A DNA stretch of 64,000 bases from an uncultured Eubacterium sp. (GCA_947384955.1 CANDJC010000003.1:1-64000); one strand, 5' to 3'. Counted from the first letter of the stretch, positions 8,820-17,986 are shown. Notes: a model not told the origin generated them from the letters alone. Made by a program: numbers and translations.

Positions 8820-9590
8820 ATGCTTGAACAAATAAAAACCGCGGTTCTTGACGCAAGCCGCATTATGCTGGAAGCCGGAAACATATCCATTCATGAGAAA
8901 GGAGGACACGCTAATTTTGTGACGCAGTACGATTCGCGCGTGCAAAAGCAGCTGACAGAGTCTCTTTCTGAAATTCTGCCAGAAGCTGTATTTATGGGCG
9001 AAGAAGACAATGCATCCTCTTCCTATACGGATAAAGGATACTTGTTTATTATTGACCCGATTGACGGAACCACAAACTTTATCCGCCAAAACCATACCAG
9101 CTGCATTTCTGTCGGTCTGTTAAAAGACGGAGAAAGCGTGCTTGGCGTTGTATATAATCCTTACAAAGAAGAATTATTTTATGCACAAAAGGGCAGCGGC
9201 GCTTACCAAAACGGAAAGCCCATCTGCGTTTCTAAAGAGCCTTTGTCAAACGGCATTCTGCTCTTTGGCTCTTCACCCTATTATGAAGAGCTTGCCAGGC
9301 AGTCCTTTGATACAGCCTATTATTATTTCAGAAAATGCCTGGATTTGCGCAGAAGCGGTTCCTCAGCTATAGACCTTTGCGATATCGCCTGCGGAAGGGC
9401 AGAGCTGTTTTTTGAATTGAGGCTGAGTCCGTGGGATTATGCAGCTGGTTCTCTGATTGTAAGAGAGGCTGGGGGATTTATCTGCGGACCTGAGCTTTGT
9501 GAGATACAGTATCGAAAGCCGCAGGGGATTATCGCTTGTGGAAAAGGGGTTGCGCGGGAAGAATTGGATTATTTTGCGGAAAAGCGGTAA
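8820..9590 (+). CDS. Inositol monophosphatase family protein
   Basis: Cytoplasmic Mg-dependent sugar- or inositol-phosphate phosphatase of 256 aa (SuhB/IMPase family; 3'-phosphoadenosine phosphatase is an alternative). Metal-binding motifs are present: GEEDN (about 60-64), DPIDGTTNF (about 80-88) and SPWDYAAGSLI near 205. AGGAGG sits just before ATG 8820 and the gap to the kinase gene is 27 bp, so it may be co-transcribed with the two-component genes. Repeat copy C begins about 10 bp after its stop codon. Confidence 0.9.
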   Translation: MLEQIKTAVLDASRIMLEAGNISIHEKGGHANFVTQYDSRVQKQLTESLSEILPEAVFMGEEDNASSSYTDKGYLFIIDPIDGTTNFIRQNHTSCISVGLLKDGESVLGVVYNPYKEELFYAQKGSGAYQNGKPICVSKEPLSNGILLFGSSPYYEELARQSFDTAYYYFRKCLDLRRSGSSAIDLCDIACGRAELFFELRLSPWDYAAGSLIVREAGGFICGPELCEIQYRKPQGIIACGKGVAREELDYFAEKR

Positions 9591-9599
9591 CTGGCTGGG

Positions 9600-9880
9600 T
9601 AAGGGGATACTGTGGCTCCGCGGACGCCGGGTGACGGGAAGATGCACTGGCTTCCTGCGGCTGCTCCGAAATGTTAAGAATCCCTAAGTATTCTGCGGTC
9701 AGACTGTGGTACCGGACGGTCGCAGCACCTAGTTCGCCCTGGCCTTCTGCCAGCAGCTAAAGGTGCTGCTTCGGCTTCGCCGCCTGGTTTTCGCGGCAGA
9801 ATACTAAGGGATTCTAAACATTTCTCCGATGCCGCAGGAAGCCAGTGCATCTTCCCGTCACCCGGCTGGTTTTCACAGGT
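9600..9880 (+). repeat. Structured dispersed element, copy C
   Basis: Full copy in the A/E orientation. Outer arms at about 9627-9662 and 9829-9864 are a perfect 36-bp inverted repeat of the second arm family (core GAAGATGCACTGGC). The inner stem is GCAGCACC with GGTGCTGC, where other copies have GCGGCACC with GGTGCCGC, i.e. both sides changed. The five-base loop reads CTGGC-CTTCT-GCCAG. Starts about 10 bp after the stop of the phosphatase gene. Confidence 0.9.
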
Positions 9881-10076
9881 TTGAGGTTTTTGCTCCGTAG
9901 CTGAATCCGGTGATTGGCTGGATTCTTTTGTCCCATTGTTTATCATGCTGATTGACATACTGGTCAGTACGTGAAAGAGTAATGTGGGAATCCCAGCAGA
10001 TTGGCGTGTCCGGCTGCTTCTTCAATACCAGGTTCTGGAGATAGTAATCGTCAGCGTTTGCTAAAAATACTGTTTC
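9873..10076 (-). pseudogene. Unrecognised gene remnant (C-terminal fragment)
   Basis: An open frame without a start codon runs from the end of the acetyltransferase gene to a TGA at the edge of repeat copy C. It encodes about 67 residues with protein-like composition (LANADDYYLQNLVLKK, SHITLSRTDQYVNQHDKQW). No family recognised. The absence of a start codon and its truncation at both sides suggest the tail of a gene that was cut when the surrounding cassette formed. Confidence 0.4.
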
Positions 10077-10078
10077 CT

Positions 10079-10540
10079 TTAACGCACCTTCTCTCTTTTC
10101 GTAATGCTAAATCCATTTTTCAGATACAGCTTCACTGCATTTTGATTCCATTCAGCTGCATGCAAAATAATTTCTTCATAGCCTTGTTCCTTTATATGAT
10201 TCATTCCCCATAACAGCAGTTTTTGTCCTATACCTTGTCCTTGAAGCGACCTCTCAACAATTAAATCATCTAACTCATTTTCATAACAGGAAACAGCACC
10301 TGCTATGACTCCATTTTGCAAATAAAGGAAAATATCATTTATTTTATCTTTGATTTGGGAATAATCATAATAAAAATTTACTGGTTCTACTTCTAACGCT
10401 TTTCTCATTTTGTAAAAACATTCATTATATATTTTCATATATTCCTTCCAATATTCTTTTTGAAAAGGAACACATATTATGTCACTCCGATACTCCAATG
10501 CTTTATTATATAACATTTCATACGCCATTATCTCTTTCAT
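10079..10540 (-). CDS. GNAT-family N-acetyltransferase
   Basis: Acetyl-CoA-dependent acetyltransferase of 153 aa. The acetyl-CoA pyrophosphate loop is seen in VERSLQGQGIGQKLLLWGM (about 97-115, pattern R-x-x-G-x-G), followed by the usual HAAEWNQNAVKLYLKNGFSI, here noted by its NQNAVKLYLKNGF core. The substrate is unknown; small GNATs act on amino acids, antibiotics or ribosomal proteins. It is more AT-rich than its neighbours and is bracketed by repeat copies C and D, suggesting acquisition. The 170 bp upstream (10541-10708) are AT-rich with no gene seen. Confidence 0.85.
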   Translation of the reverse strand: MKEIMAYEMLYNKALEYRSDIICVPFQKEYWKEYMKIYNECFYKMRKALEVEPVNFYYDYSQIKDKINDIFLYLQNGVIAGAVSCYENELDDLIVERSLQGQGIGQKLLLWGMNHIKEQGYEEIILHAAEWNQNAVKLYLKNGFSITKREKVR

Positions 10541-10708
10541 TAATATTTCCCTTCAATATCAGCCATTCATCATCAACAGTGACGCACCAAATAAAGAAGT
10601 ATGCATAAATATCCTTACAGGCGTTTTCCAAAAATAAGACTATTTATTTAAAAGACATGACTAAACCCGTAACAACCACATAACGCCTGTCAGAATACAT
10701 CTGTGCAT

Positions 10709-11010
10709 CACCCACAAAATATCTCATGTAACACTCGCCAGAAAACAGCCGGGAGAGGGGATTTGACCGGTCTTCCTGCGGCATCGGAAGAATGTTTAGA
10801 AGTCCTTAGTATTCTGCTGCAGCAGCCAGGCGGCGAAGCCGAAGCGGCACCGGCAGCACGCTGAGCCAGGGCGAATAGGTGCCGCGTCCCGTCCGCTGCC
10901 ACAGCGTAAATGCAGAATACTTAGGACTTCTTAACATTCTGGAGCAGCCGCAGGAAGACCGGTCAAATCCCCTCTCCCGGCGTCCGCGGAGCCAGTACAC
11001 CCCCATCTAA
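10709..11010 (-). repeat. Structured dispersed element, copy D
   Basis: Full copy, B/F orientation. Outer arms at about 10748-10782 and 10947-10981 form a perfect 35-bp inverted repeat (core GGATTTGACCGGTC). The second stem reads AGAAGTCCTTAG with CTTAGGACTTCT, whereas other copies have AGAATCCCTTAG with CTTAGGGATTCT, so both strands changed together. The central hairpin is shorter than in other copies. Confidence 0.9.
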
Positions 11011-11054
11011 ACTATTCCAAACAGCAAACCGCTGATTTCTGTTTCATTTCCTCA

Positions 11055-11096
11055 AAATGTCACAGGAATCCAGCACACCTCCCCTCCATCCAGCTG
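11055..11096. repeat. Degenerate fragment of the dispersed element
   Basis: About 40 bp (ATGTCACAGGAATCCAGC... CATCCAGCTG) align with the outer arm of copies A/C/F (ATGTCCCAGGAATCC... CACCCGGCTG) with many mismatches. It abuts copy D and could be an old copy; the short length makes this uncertain. Confidence 0.35.
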
Positions 11097-11101
11097 CCGC
11101 A

Positions 11102-11962
11102 TCACACCTGATAATCAATATGACGGTAATTTTTCAAAACTTCCGCTTCAAAAATCCGTTCCTGCCTGACTGCATTCTGCTCGATTTCCTCTGCTCTCCG
11201 CTCTGCCCGTTCCCTGATAATTCGCTCGGAAACATTCTCAGCCATTGTATCCTGCGAATATTTTAATGTTCCCGCAGCCGCCATCTGTCCGCTGTCCTCA
11301 CTTTGGACTGCTGCCTCTGTTTTCCCTGTATTTACAGAAGCTGCTTCATTTTCATCCAGACTATTTTTCAGTTCTTCATTCAGCTCTTCACCCAGACCGT
11401 CTTTCAGTTCTTCACCAGGTTCTTTATCCAGACTGTTTTTCAGTCCCTCATTCAGTTCGTCACCCAGACTGCCCTTCAGTTCTTCGCCCAGACCGTCTTT
11501 CAGTTCTTCCTTTAATTCTTCTTCCAGCTCTTCCATCACTTCGGTTATTTCGTCCATGATTTCTGTCAGCATGCCTTTGCTCTCTTCGTCGCTGCCGGCA
11601 GCTTCCTCGATTCTGTCTTCCCTGCGTTCTTCCTCGGTCTTTGGAGCTGTTTTTTCTGCTTCTTCGGCAATCTTTTCTCCGATTTCCTTTGCCTCGTCCA
11701 GAATATGCATCATCTGGCTGTTATTAAACTGCTTCTTTGCCGCTGCAATCTGGTCTTCATAGGAATGAAACATCTCCAGCTTCCTTGCAATATCTTCCAG
11801 GGAGCTGCACTTCACATTTTTCAGGTTCGCCTTCTGCTTTTCAAAAAATTCCACCTGGCTGTCACATTTCTGCTGCCTCTGAGCCTTTTCCTGGGTGCTT
11901 TTCATTCCGCTGTTCATCTGCACAAAAGAAAGAATGCCTCCCGCCTGTACGCTTACGCTCAT
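11102..11962 (-). CDS. Hypothetical repeat-containing acidic coiled-coil protein
   Basis: Protein of 286 aa, family not recognised. No signal peptide or membrane helix. The N-terminal 110 residues are charged helices (coiled coil likely). Residues about 135-205 are an octad repeat of the form EELKDGLG, EELKGSLG, DELNEGLK, seen twice as a longer block (GEELKDGLGEELNEELKNSL), followed by an Ala/Glu-rich tail and a basic ERAERRAEEIEQ helix. At the DNA level the repeats are imperfect 24-bp units, so length variation between strains is likely. Start ATG 11962 has AGGAGGAG upstream. Confidence 0.7.
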   Translation of the reverse strand: MSVSVQAGGILSFVQMNSGMKSTQEKAQRQQKCDSQVEFFEKQKANLKNVKCSSLEDIARKLEMFHSYEDQIAAAKKQFNNSQMMHILDEAKEIGEKIAEEAEKTAPKTEEERREDRIEEAAGSDEESKGMLTEIMDEITEVMEELEEELKEELKDGLGEELKGSLGDELNEGLKNSLDKEPGEELKDGLGEELNEELKNSLDENEAASVNTGKTEAAVQSEDSGQMAAAGTLKYSQDTMAENVSERIIRERAERRAEEIEQNAVRQERIFEAEVLKNYRHIDYQV

Positions 11963-12014
11963 AAGACTCCTCCTTCCTGATACCGCAGCAGTTCAGACAG
12001 TCTTCCCTGCCGCA

Positions 12015-13292
12015 TTATATCAAATATTTCAAAATAAAAGTTTTCAGCTGGTCTGTCCATGCCTGTCTGCCAAGCAAAGATACCTTAGATACATCCTCGA
12101 TACTCACTAACGCTGCCTGGCCGAGTCCTCCGCATCCCGGCACTTTCATAATCGTACCATAGCCAAATACTACATAATCTCCTTTTGGCTTATACGCCGC
12201 AGCCAGCTTCTGCATCTGGCCGCTGCTGATAAAAAAGGTGTCCGGTGCGGCCTCTGCCCAAAATCCCTCTGCTTCCAGGTCATATGTAAGCAGATTCATT
12301 TCTTCATCGTAGACTGCAATCTCGTCTAATACCGTATATCTCGGATACGATGCCGCCAGTATGGCTGCGCTCACGGATATCATAATCACAGCTGCCGCCG
12401 CCATGCCGTTTCGAAGCTTCTTTTGATACCGGTTTTTCGCACTTTTATTTTTATGCAGCTGCTGCTGAAATGCCACAAGCCTTTCCATCCGCCTTTTTAA
12501 CACCGCATAACAGCTGTCTGAAAAAGCCGTGATACCCTCTGTGGCAAAACACTGCCGCTCTATTCTGGCAGTTTTGAGCATTACTTTCGCATATCCTGAG
12601 ACATCCAGCGGGCCGAGTACCGAGCTGATTTCATCACTGCTGTACTCCATATTTTCCCGCAGCTTTTTATCCAGTATATACACAAGCGGATGCACCCACC
12701 AGAGGATTTTCAGCACTGCATAAATATTGAGCAAAAGCACATGTCCATGCCGGATATGAACCGTTTCGTGATAAAGGACTGCCGAAAGCTCTTCCTTTGA
12801 CAGCATATTCTGCAGATATTCAGGAACCACAATATACGGCCTTAAAATCCCTCCCGCGAACGGACTGCACCGGGCTTTTGTCAGATATACCTGTATGCCG
12901 TATCTTCCCCTGCGTCTGAGATAATGCGGACAGTCTTCCTGGCGCATAAGCTGCATGGATTTCAGGTTTCTGCGCAGCTTACGGTAAAGAAAGCTGTAAC
13001 GCAGGGCTAGAATGCCTGCAACGGCAAAATATCCTGCCGCCATGTTTTTCGTCGCGGACTGCTGCAGCCAGTTTGTGTACAAAAATATCTTTCCCGTATA
13101 AAAAATCCTGGAATATCCTGTCAGTACCGCAGACGGCACCAGTGCGGACAGCAAAAGATTCCTTCTCCATCCGCGGCGTCCGCCAGTCTGACAGACGATA
13201 AGAGCCACTGTCATAAATACCGTCGCGGCTGTCAGAATGCGCAGCAGCTTCAAAAAACTGTAAAGCGTTACATATTCTAAAAAGTTATACAC
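12015..13292 (-). CDS. M56-family BlaR1/MecR1-like membrane metalloprotease
   Basis: Polytopic membrane zinc protease of 425 aa, the usual partner of a BlaI/MecI repressor. Four membrane helices are seen (about 10-35, 42-65, 85-105 and 310-330). The HEXXH zinc motif is HETVHIRHGH near residue 175, with a downstream E-x-x-x-D (MEYSSDEISS) that supplies further catalytic residues. After the last helix there are only about 100 residues, and I see no penicillin-binding SxxK sensor domain, so it is not a classic beta-lactam sensor. Begins 2 bp after the repressor stop. Confidence 0.87.
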   Translation of the reverse strand: MYNFLEYVTLYSFLKLLRILTAATVFMTVALIVCQTGGRRGWRRNLLLSALVPSAVLTGYSRIFYTGKIFLYTNWLQQSATKNMAAGYFAVAGILALRYSFLYRKLRRNLKSMQLMRQEDCPHYLRRRGRYGIQVYLTKARCSPFAGGILRPYIVVPEYLQNMLSKEELSAVLYHETVHIRHGHVLLLNIYAVLKILWWVHPLVYILDKKLRENMEYSSDEISSVLGPLDVSGYAKVMLKTARIERQCFATEGITAFSDSCYAVLKRRMERLVAFQQQLHKNKSAKNRYQKKLRNGMAAAAVIMISVSAAILAASYPRYTVLDEIAVYDEEMNLLTYDLEAEGFWAEAAPDTFFISSGQMQKLAAAYKPKGDYVVFGYGTIMKVPGCGGLGQAALVSIEDVSKVSLLGRQAWTDQLKTFILKYLI

Positions 13293-13294
13293 TT

Positions 13295-13693
13295 TTATTC
13301 ATTCTGTCCTTCTTTTAATTTGCCCACAAGCTGTTCCAGTTCGGAAAGCTGCTCGTCGCTCAGTTTTGATTTTTCCAAAAAGCTTGCCACAGCCAGCGTA
13401 GAATTGCCGCCAAAATAATTACGAACAAACCGCTCCTGTTTTTCCATCAGGCATGTTTCTTTCGACTTGACTACATAATAATGATAGACTCTCGCGTCCT
13501 TTTCATCTACCTCGTGCCGGATAATTCCTTTGACGAGCAGACGGTTAATCAGCACGCGGATGGTTCTTGCGCTTACATTCAGCGTGCCTTTTAATGACTG
13601 TATGATTTCAGATGCAGTCATATCTGTGCCTGCATTCCAGAGTACCTCCATTACGAGCCATTCCGTTTCACTTGGCGTCGTTTCTCTTACCAT
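13295..13693 (-). CDS. BlaI/MecI/CopY-family transcriptional repressor
   Basis: Winged-helix repressor of 132 aa, with the family N-terminus TPSETEWLVMEVLWNAG, recognition region VSARTIRVLINRLLVKGII (about 45-63), and a C-terminal dimerisation region carrying FVRNYFGGN and LSELEQLV. It is cleaved or relieved through the M56 protease encoded next. Start ATG 13693 has GGAGG. A perfect 16-bp palindrome lies about 60 bp upstream, the expected place for autoregulation. Confidence 0.93.
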   Translation of the reverse strand: MVRETTPSETEWLVMEVLWNAGTDMTASEIIQSLKGTLNVSARTIRVLINRLLVKGIIRHEVDEKDARVYHYYVVKSKETCLMEKQERFVRNYFGGNSTLAVASFLEKSKLSDEQLSELEQLVGKLKEGQNE

Positions 13694-13751
13694 ATGAACC
13701 TCCCTGTTCCAGTGAAAAGAATCGGTTAAATCCTATGCATTATTTATATCG

Positions 13752-13767
13752 GTTTATGTACATAAAC
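13752..13767. promoter_or_regulatory. Palindromic operator, probable BlaI/MecI-type site
   Basis: GTTTATGTACATAAAC is a perfect 16-bp palindrome with a TGTACA centre, similar in form to BlaI/MecI/CopY operators (TACA and TGTA half-sites). It lies between the end of the transglutaminase gene and the repressor start. Confidence 0.65.
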
Positions 13768-13769
13768 AT

Positions 13770-16289
13770 TTAACCATAATCTGAATTTTTGTAACTGCCG
13801 GATTTCCGTTCGCGCTGCCTCAGCGCCTGGTATATCTGCCAGCAGAACTCTGCCTGCGCTTTCGGTATTTCATCCGGTGCAAAAGCTGCCGCCCTGGCCG
13901 CCTGCATAAAACGGCTCCAGTTTTCGTCAGATATTTTCTGAAAGCTGTTTTTCAGCAGCTGCTCATAACGGGCATCTGTCAGATCCGGCTGGCGTATTTT
14001 TCCTTTCAGACAGAGCTTCCGGTAAATCCGCCTGTTCATGCGCCTGACTGCCCTGCTGTATTTTCCGGCCCTGATATCCCTTTGCGGCGCCATAACATAA
14101 AAGCGGACGGACTGCCAGATGAGCCAGCAGAGCAGTACCGTCAGCAGATAGAAAGCGGCATACGATAACCCGTTTCCATTTTTTCGGCTGTCCGCTGCTG
14201 TATCAGGATGCTGCTCTTTCGTCTGCTCTTTCTCAGCCTCATCTGTATCTGTCTGGGTTTCTTCTTCCTTATCTGCCCCGGTATCGTCTGTCTCAGTCTG
14301 TTCCTGGTTTTGCGTGCCTGCAGTTTTAGGGTTCCAGAAATCCTCCCTGCTCAGCCAGTCCGGCCTCTGCCTCTCTCCCGGCGTTGCATCCACCGGCACC
14401 CAGCCAAACTCATCTAAATAAATTTCTGCCCATGCATGTGCATCTTCATCTTTTACCGATGCCGCATAAGAATCGCCTTTTTTTGTAAAATCTTCGGCTC
14501 TTACGGCATACCCGGAAACATATCTGGCCGGTATTCCCATCCGGCGAAACAGCATAACTGCGGCGCTGGCAAAATGCACACAGTATCCCTTGTGGCTGCG
14601 CATCAGAAAAAAGTGCACCGGATCCTCTCCCTGTGGCGGCGGCGTTAAATCCGTACTGTATTCCTGATAAAATTTTAAATACGTGCAAATCATCTGCGCC
14701 AGATTCAGACGGGCCTGACTGCGCTCGACAGCCTCCGTACACAGCTCAGCGGCATCCAGATAATACTTCAGTTCCAAATAAGTATCTCTTCCTGTCATCT
14801 GATTCATATATTCTTCAACCAGAGGCACCTCTTCTGGCACATCCAGATACCTGTTTCTGGCAAAATCATCATACCACGCAAATACCGCGCTGACCGGAGC
14901 ATCAGACCTCCACATCATAGAAGATTCTCCCATTGTATAGTTCCACGCACGGAATGTAAAATCCTTCTGATTCCATGCCCGCTGCAGCGTCACATCGCCC
15001 GATAAACGTTCCCTGCCCTGATGCCCGGCGTAATCCACTGCATATGGCAGATATGCCTGCCGGCCCCGTATTCCGGTATGCTCAATGGTATATTCTATTT
15101 CCCCTATGTTCGCAGCAGCATTCTCTGAAAACTGACTGGAATAAAGAATCTCCGCAGAAGTATAGCCTCCTCCGTTTTCAAATGCGTCATACTGAGCATG
15201 TAAAAGCTCCCGCTCCGCTTCCTGAATCTCATATCCGGCCTCAGCGCATGCCTCTTTGAATTTTCCGTTCTCGCATACCCATCTGCCGTTTCTGTAATCC
15301 GTGCCGATAAATCCTTTCAAAAGCACGTCCTCAAACGGTTTTTTCGAAGCCGTCACCCGAAACATTTCTTTTCCGGTATAATGCGGGGCCTGATTTGTGA
15401 CAGATTCCTGCCCCGGTACTGTAAATCCGCGCAGCATTTCCGCCGCATTCTGCTCTGTCTTTCTCTGAAATTCCATGACTTTCGGAGCCTGCTTCATCAG
15501 GGACGGCAGCGTGGTATCTGACAGCCGGCTGCTTACCGGCAGCATAAATGCCAGCGCCCCCGCAAGACATACAGAAGGTATCCAGCGCACATACCACCGC
15601 ACTGTCCGCCGTCCGTCTGCACGTGCATGCATTCTGGCATATCTGCTTTTTCGGGCATGTCCGCTGCTTAGCGCATCTGCCCCTCCGTCTGCCTGCATAA
15701 ATAAAAGAGCTGCAAAAGAAAATGCCATGCTTTTCCACTGCGGCACAAACCCCGTCACAAGCTCCGCTGCAAATACCGCTGCAGGAAACAGAAGCAGCAC
15801 AGCCCGTTTTCTGAAAAGCAGCGCTGTAAAAAGCAGAGCGGATGCGATTACAAATACCCAGAATGCCAGTCCCAGCCCGATAAATTCTGTTTTCCCTTCC
15901 CATATGGAATACGACGTTTTCAGATGGCTGTTAAATTTCTCCAGAAACTGAACCGCCGCGGCGCATGCCCCGTCCTCTATCTCAATCCGGTGCAGCTTCC
16001 AAAAGCGGAAAACAGCCCATGCATACATACAGGGTATGAGCAGCCCGAAAAAAATCCGAAGACGCGCAAGTCCTGCCATTCCAGACTCATACAGTAATAT
16101 CATCAGTACCGCCGCACCCAGTATCCATGCCCAGGCACGATTCGAAAGCTCCCATTCAGGAAAAATATCCCGCGCCATGAAAGCCGCTGAAAAACAGCAC
16201 AAAAATGAAGTCAGAATCCAAAAAAACGCTCCCGCAGCCGCCTGCAGCGGTACACAGCTATCTGTCTGCCAATGCCTGTATTTGTGCAT
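13770..16289 (-). CDS. Transglutaminase-like membrane protein (TgpA type)
   Basis: Membrane protein of 839 aa. Several N-terminal membrane helices (within residues 15-270) precede an extracytoplasmic transglutaminase core with a Cys-His-Asp triad: Cys near 570 in GYCVHFASAAVML, His near 618 in DAHAWAEIYL, Asp near 631 in VPVDATPG. An acidic Gln/Thr/Glu-rich linker (about 660-710), another helix and a cytoplasmic DUF4129-like tail follow. With DUF58 and MoxR upstream it forms the widespread MoxR/DUF58/transglutaminase cluster thought to act in envelope protein processing. It starts 15 bp after the DUF58 gene. Confidence 0.88.
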   Translation of the reverse strand: MHKYRHWQTDSCVPLQAAAGAFFWILTSFLCCFSAAFMARDIFPEWELSNRAWAWILGAAVLMILLYESGMAGLARLRIFFGLLIPCMYAWAVFRFWKLHRIEIEDGACAAAVQFLEKFNSHLKTSYSIWEGKTEFIGLGLAFWVFVIASALLFTALLFRKRAVLLLFPAAVFAAELVTGFVPQWKSMAFSFAALLFMQADGGADALSSGHARKSRYARMHARADGRRTVRWYVRWIPSVCLAGALAFMLPVSSRLSDTTLPSLMKQAPKVMEFQRKTEQNAAEMLRGFTVPGQESVTNQAPHYTGKEMFRVTASKKPFEDVLLKGFIGTDYRNGRWVCENGKFKEACAEAGYEIQEAERELLHAQYDAFENGGGYTSAEILYSSQFSENAAANIGEIEYTIEHTGIRGRQAYLPYAVDYAGHQGRERLSGDVTLQRAWNQKDFTFRAWNYTMGESSMMWRSDAPVSAVFAWYDDFARNRYLDVPEEVPLVEEYMNQMTGRDTYLELKYYLDAAELCTEAVERSQARLNLAQMICTYLKFYQEYSTDLTPPPQGEDPVHFFLMRSHKGYCVHFASAAVMLFRRMGIPARYVSGYAVRAEDFTKKGDSYAASVKDEDAHAWAEIYLDEFGWVPVDATPGERQRPDWLSREDFWNPKTAGTQNQEQTETDDTGADKEEETQTDTDEAEKEQTKEQHPDTAADSRKNGNGLSYAAFYLLTVLLCWLIWQSVRFYVMAPQRDIRAGKYSRAVRRMNRRIYRKLCLKGKIRQPDLTDARYEQLLKNSFQKISDENWSRFMQAARAAAFAPDEIPKAQAEFCWQIYQALRQRERKSGSYKNSDYG

Positions 16290-16304
16290 GATTTCGCATC
16301 TCCT

Positions 16305-17414
16305 TTATAATATCAGCTCCAGTCTGCTGAGCCTCTCCCTCCAGCTTTTCACCCTGAATCCTTCGATTTTCGTCTGATTTTTCAGAAGCTCCAGACTTTC
16401 GTCTAACTGCAGCGCATACAGATAATTTTCTCCGCGGTATTTTTCCCGGTATGCCTCTAAAAGGCTGCCTTCCTGCCTTTCGAACGATTCTTCCAGATAA
16501 CAGCTTAAAAACAGATACAGACTTTCCTCATCATCCACGCGCACCCGCACGATATCGCCCTGCCTGCTGCTGTACCATACCGCATAATGCGGGCATCCGG
16601 CGTCCATCAGCGAAAATGAAATGCTTGAAAGCACGCTTAAATAAGCATTTACCTTCTCCTGCGTCTTCTGTTTTTCATTTTTATATCCCAGCAGAAACAC
16701 CACCGGACACGCTTTCGGCAGGCTGTCTTCTTTTACAAGCAGCTCTTCTGATTTTGCGCTTAATTTCCAGTGAATCCGCTGGATTCTGTCTCCGTTTTGA
16801 AACGGGCGTACCTGGAACAGCTCGCTGGGATCATCGCCGGGCCTGTATTCATCATAAACATCCGCTTCTCCCGGAAAATTCCTCACGGCTTCCGTCAGAT
16901 GAACCCCGATTTCCTGCATATTGGGAAGCACCTGAACGCTGCATATGCTTTTTACTCTTTTATCCAGATAAAAAAGCCCTGTTAAATCATAAATGCGCAG
17001 CTTTTTCAGCTCCATATCATAGCTTCCGTAATTATCAATGACTGCCGGGTAATCAAAGCTGCTTCCCGCGCCCGCAGCCATCCCGCCGCACAGCCATTTT
17101 TTCTGTTTTTTATTGATAAAACGGTTCCGCTGCACCAGCAGGCACCGGAATTTAAGGCATGGAAGAAAACCTGTATTCGTTATTTCAATACACGCTGTCA
17201 GCGGCCTTCCGCATTCCGCAATGGAAACCGGAAAGGTAATGCGGCATGAGACCGTACGCACACGGTATGCCAGAAACACACATGCCAGAACGAAATACAG
17301 CGCGCACGCGTAAGCTAAAATCACCAGGGATGAGCTTTTATACAGGATAGACGTATAGAATATAGAAGCTGTAATCAGGGCTGCTAAGAAAATACTAAAC
17401 ATGGGACTGTTCAC
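16305..17414 (-). CDS. DUF58 domain protein
   Basis: Protein of 369 aa with two N-terminal membrane helices (about 5-50) and the DUF58 hallmark YRPGDDPSELFQVRPFQNGD followed by RIHWKLSAKSEELLVKE (about 190-230), where the RxIxW motif is conserved in the family; the region resembles a von Willebrand A-like fold. It normally works with MoxR ATPase and transglutaminase-like membrane proteins; the molecular role is not established. Preceded by a truncated Uma2 gene that separates it from moxR. Confidence 0.88.
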   Translation of the reverse strand: MNSPMFSIFLAALITASIFYTSILYKSSSLVILAYACALYFVLACVFLAYRVRTVSCRITFPVSIAECGRPLTACIEITNTGFLPCLKFRCLLVQRNRFINKKQKKWLCGGMAAGAGSSFDYPAVIDNYGSYDMELKKLRIYDLTGLFYLDKRVKSICSVQVLPNMQEIGVHLTEAVRNFPGEADVYDEYRPGDDPSELFQVRPFQNGDRIQRIHWKLSAKSEELLVKEDSLPKACPVVFLLGYKNEKQKTQEKVNAYLSVLSSISFSLMDAGCPHYAVWYSSRQGDIVRVRVDDEESLYLFLSCYLEESFERQEGSLLEAYREKYRGENYLYALQLDESLELLKNQTKIEGFRVKSWRERLSRLELIL

Positions 17415-17514
17415 TTTCTAAACTGTTTTATTTCGCGGAATGTAATACGGACAGACGCATGCGGCTGCGTGATACCGGATGCCGTATCCTCGCAGACACA
17501 GGATTGCAGGCAGT

Positions 17515-17973
17515 TCATTCCATGCTTATTTTGGAAAAATCAATGACCAGGCCTTTCAAAATACCAGACTGTACCTTGTCGGAAAAGGAATAATTTTCTG
17601 CACTGTCATGTTCAAAGTCATATACCATTACCAGTCTTTTTTCATAATCCGCAATCCAGTATTCCCGTACTCCCGCCATATTGTATTTTATCATTTTCTT
17701 TACATAATCTCTGGATTTGCTGCCCGGCGACACAATTTCGATAATCCAGTCCGGCGCGCCGCTGCATCCTCTGTCTGTCAGCCTGCTTCTGTCGCAGATT
17801 ACGCTGATATCCGGCTCTACGTATATTTGCATCATGCCCGGGGCCGCCATCAGATACAGTTCGCCGTCGATTAATTCCGCACGTTTTCCTTCCGGCAGGC
17901 TGTAAATATCTTCTATTGTATATCTGGATTTGTATCCATTCTGTTCCGCTGCATCCACTGTATTCCCCTCCAT
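17515..17973 (-). CDS. Uma2-family protein with internal in-frame deletion
   Basis: 152-aa relative of the Uma2 protein at 4287-4844. The start (AELIDGELYLMAAPGMMQ) and the second half (VEPDISVICDRSRLTDRG, GAPDWIIEIVSPGS, GVREYWIADYEKR) are well kept, but MAAPGMMQ is joined directly to IYVEPDIS, removing about 45 residues present in the other copy (the segment after THQE through the alpha/beta core). The frame is intact. A GTG at 17958 with GGAGGGG six bases upstream is a likely alternative start. It sits between moxR and DUF58, an unusual place, so it is probably an insertion and probably inactive. Confidence 0.75.
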   Translation of the reverse strand: MEGNTVDAAEQNGYKSRYTIEDIYSLPEGKRAELIDGELYLMAAPGMMQIYVEPDISVICDRSRLTDRGCSGAPDWIIEIVSPGSKSRDYVKKMIKYNMAGVREYWIADYEKRLVMVYDFEHDSAENYSFSDKVQSGILKGLVIDFSKISME

Positions 17974-17986
17974 CCTCAGATTCCGG

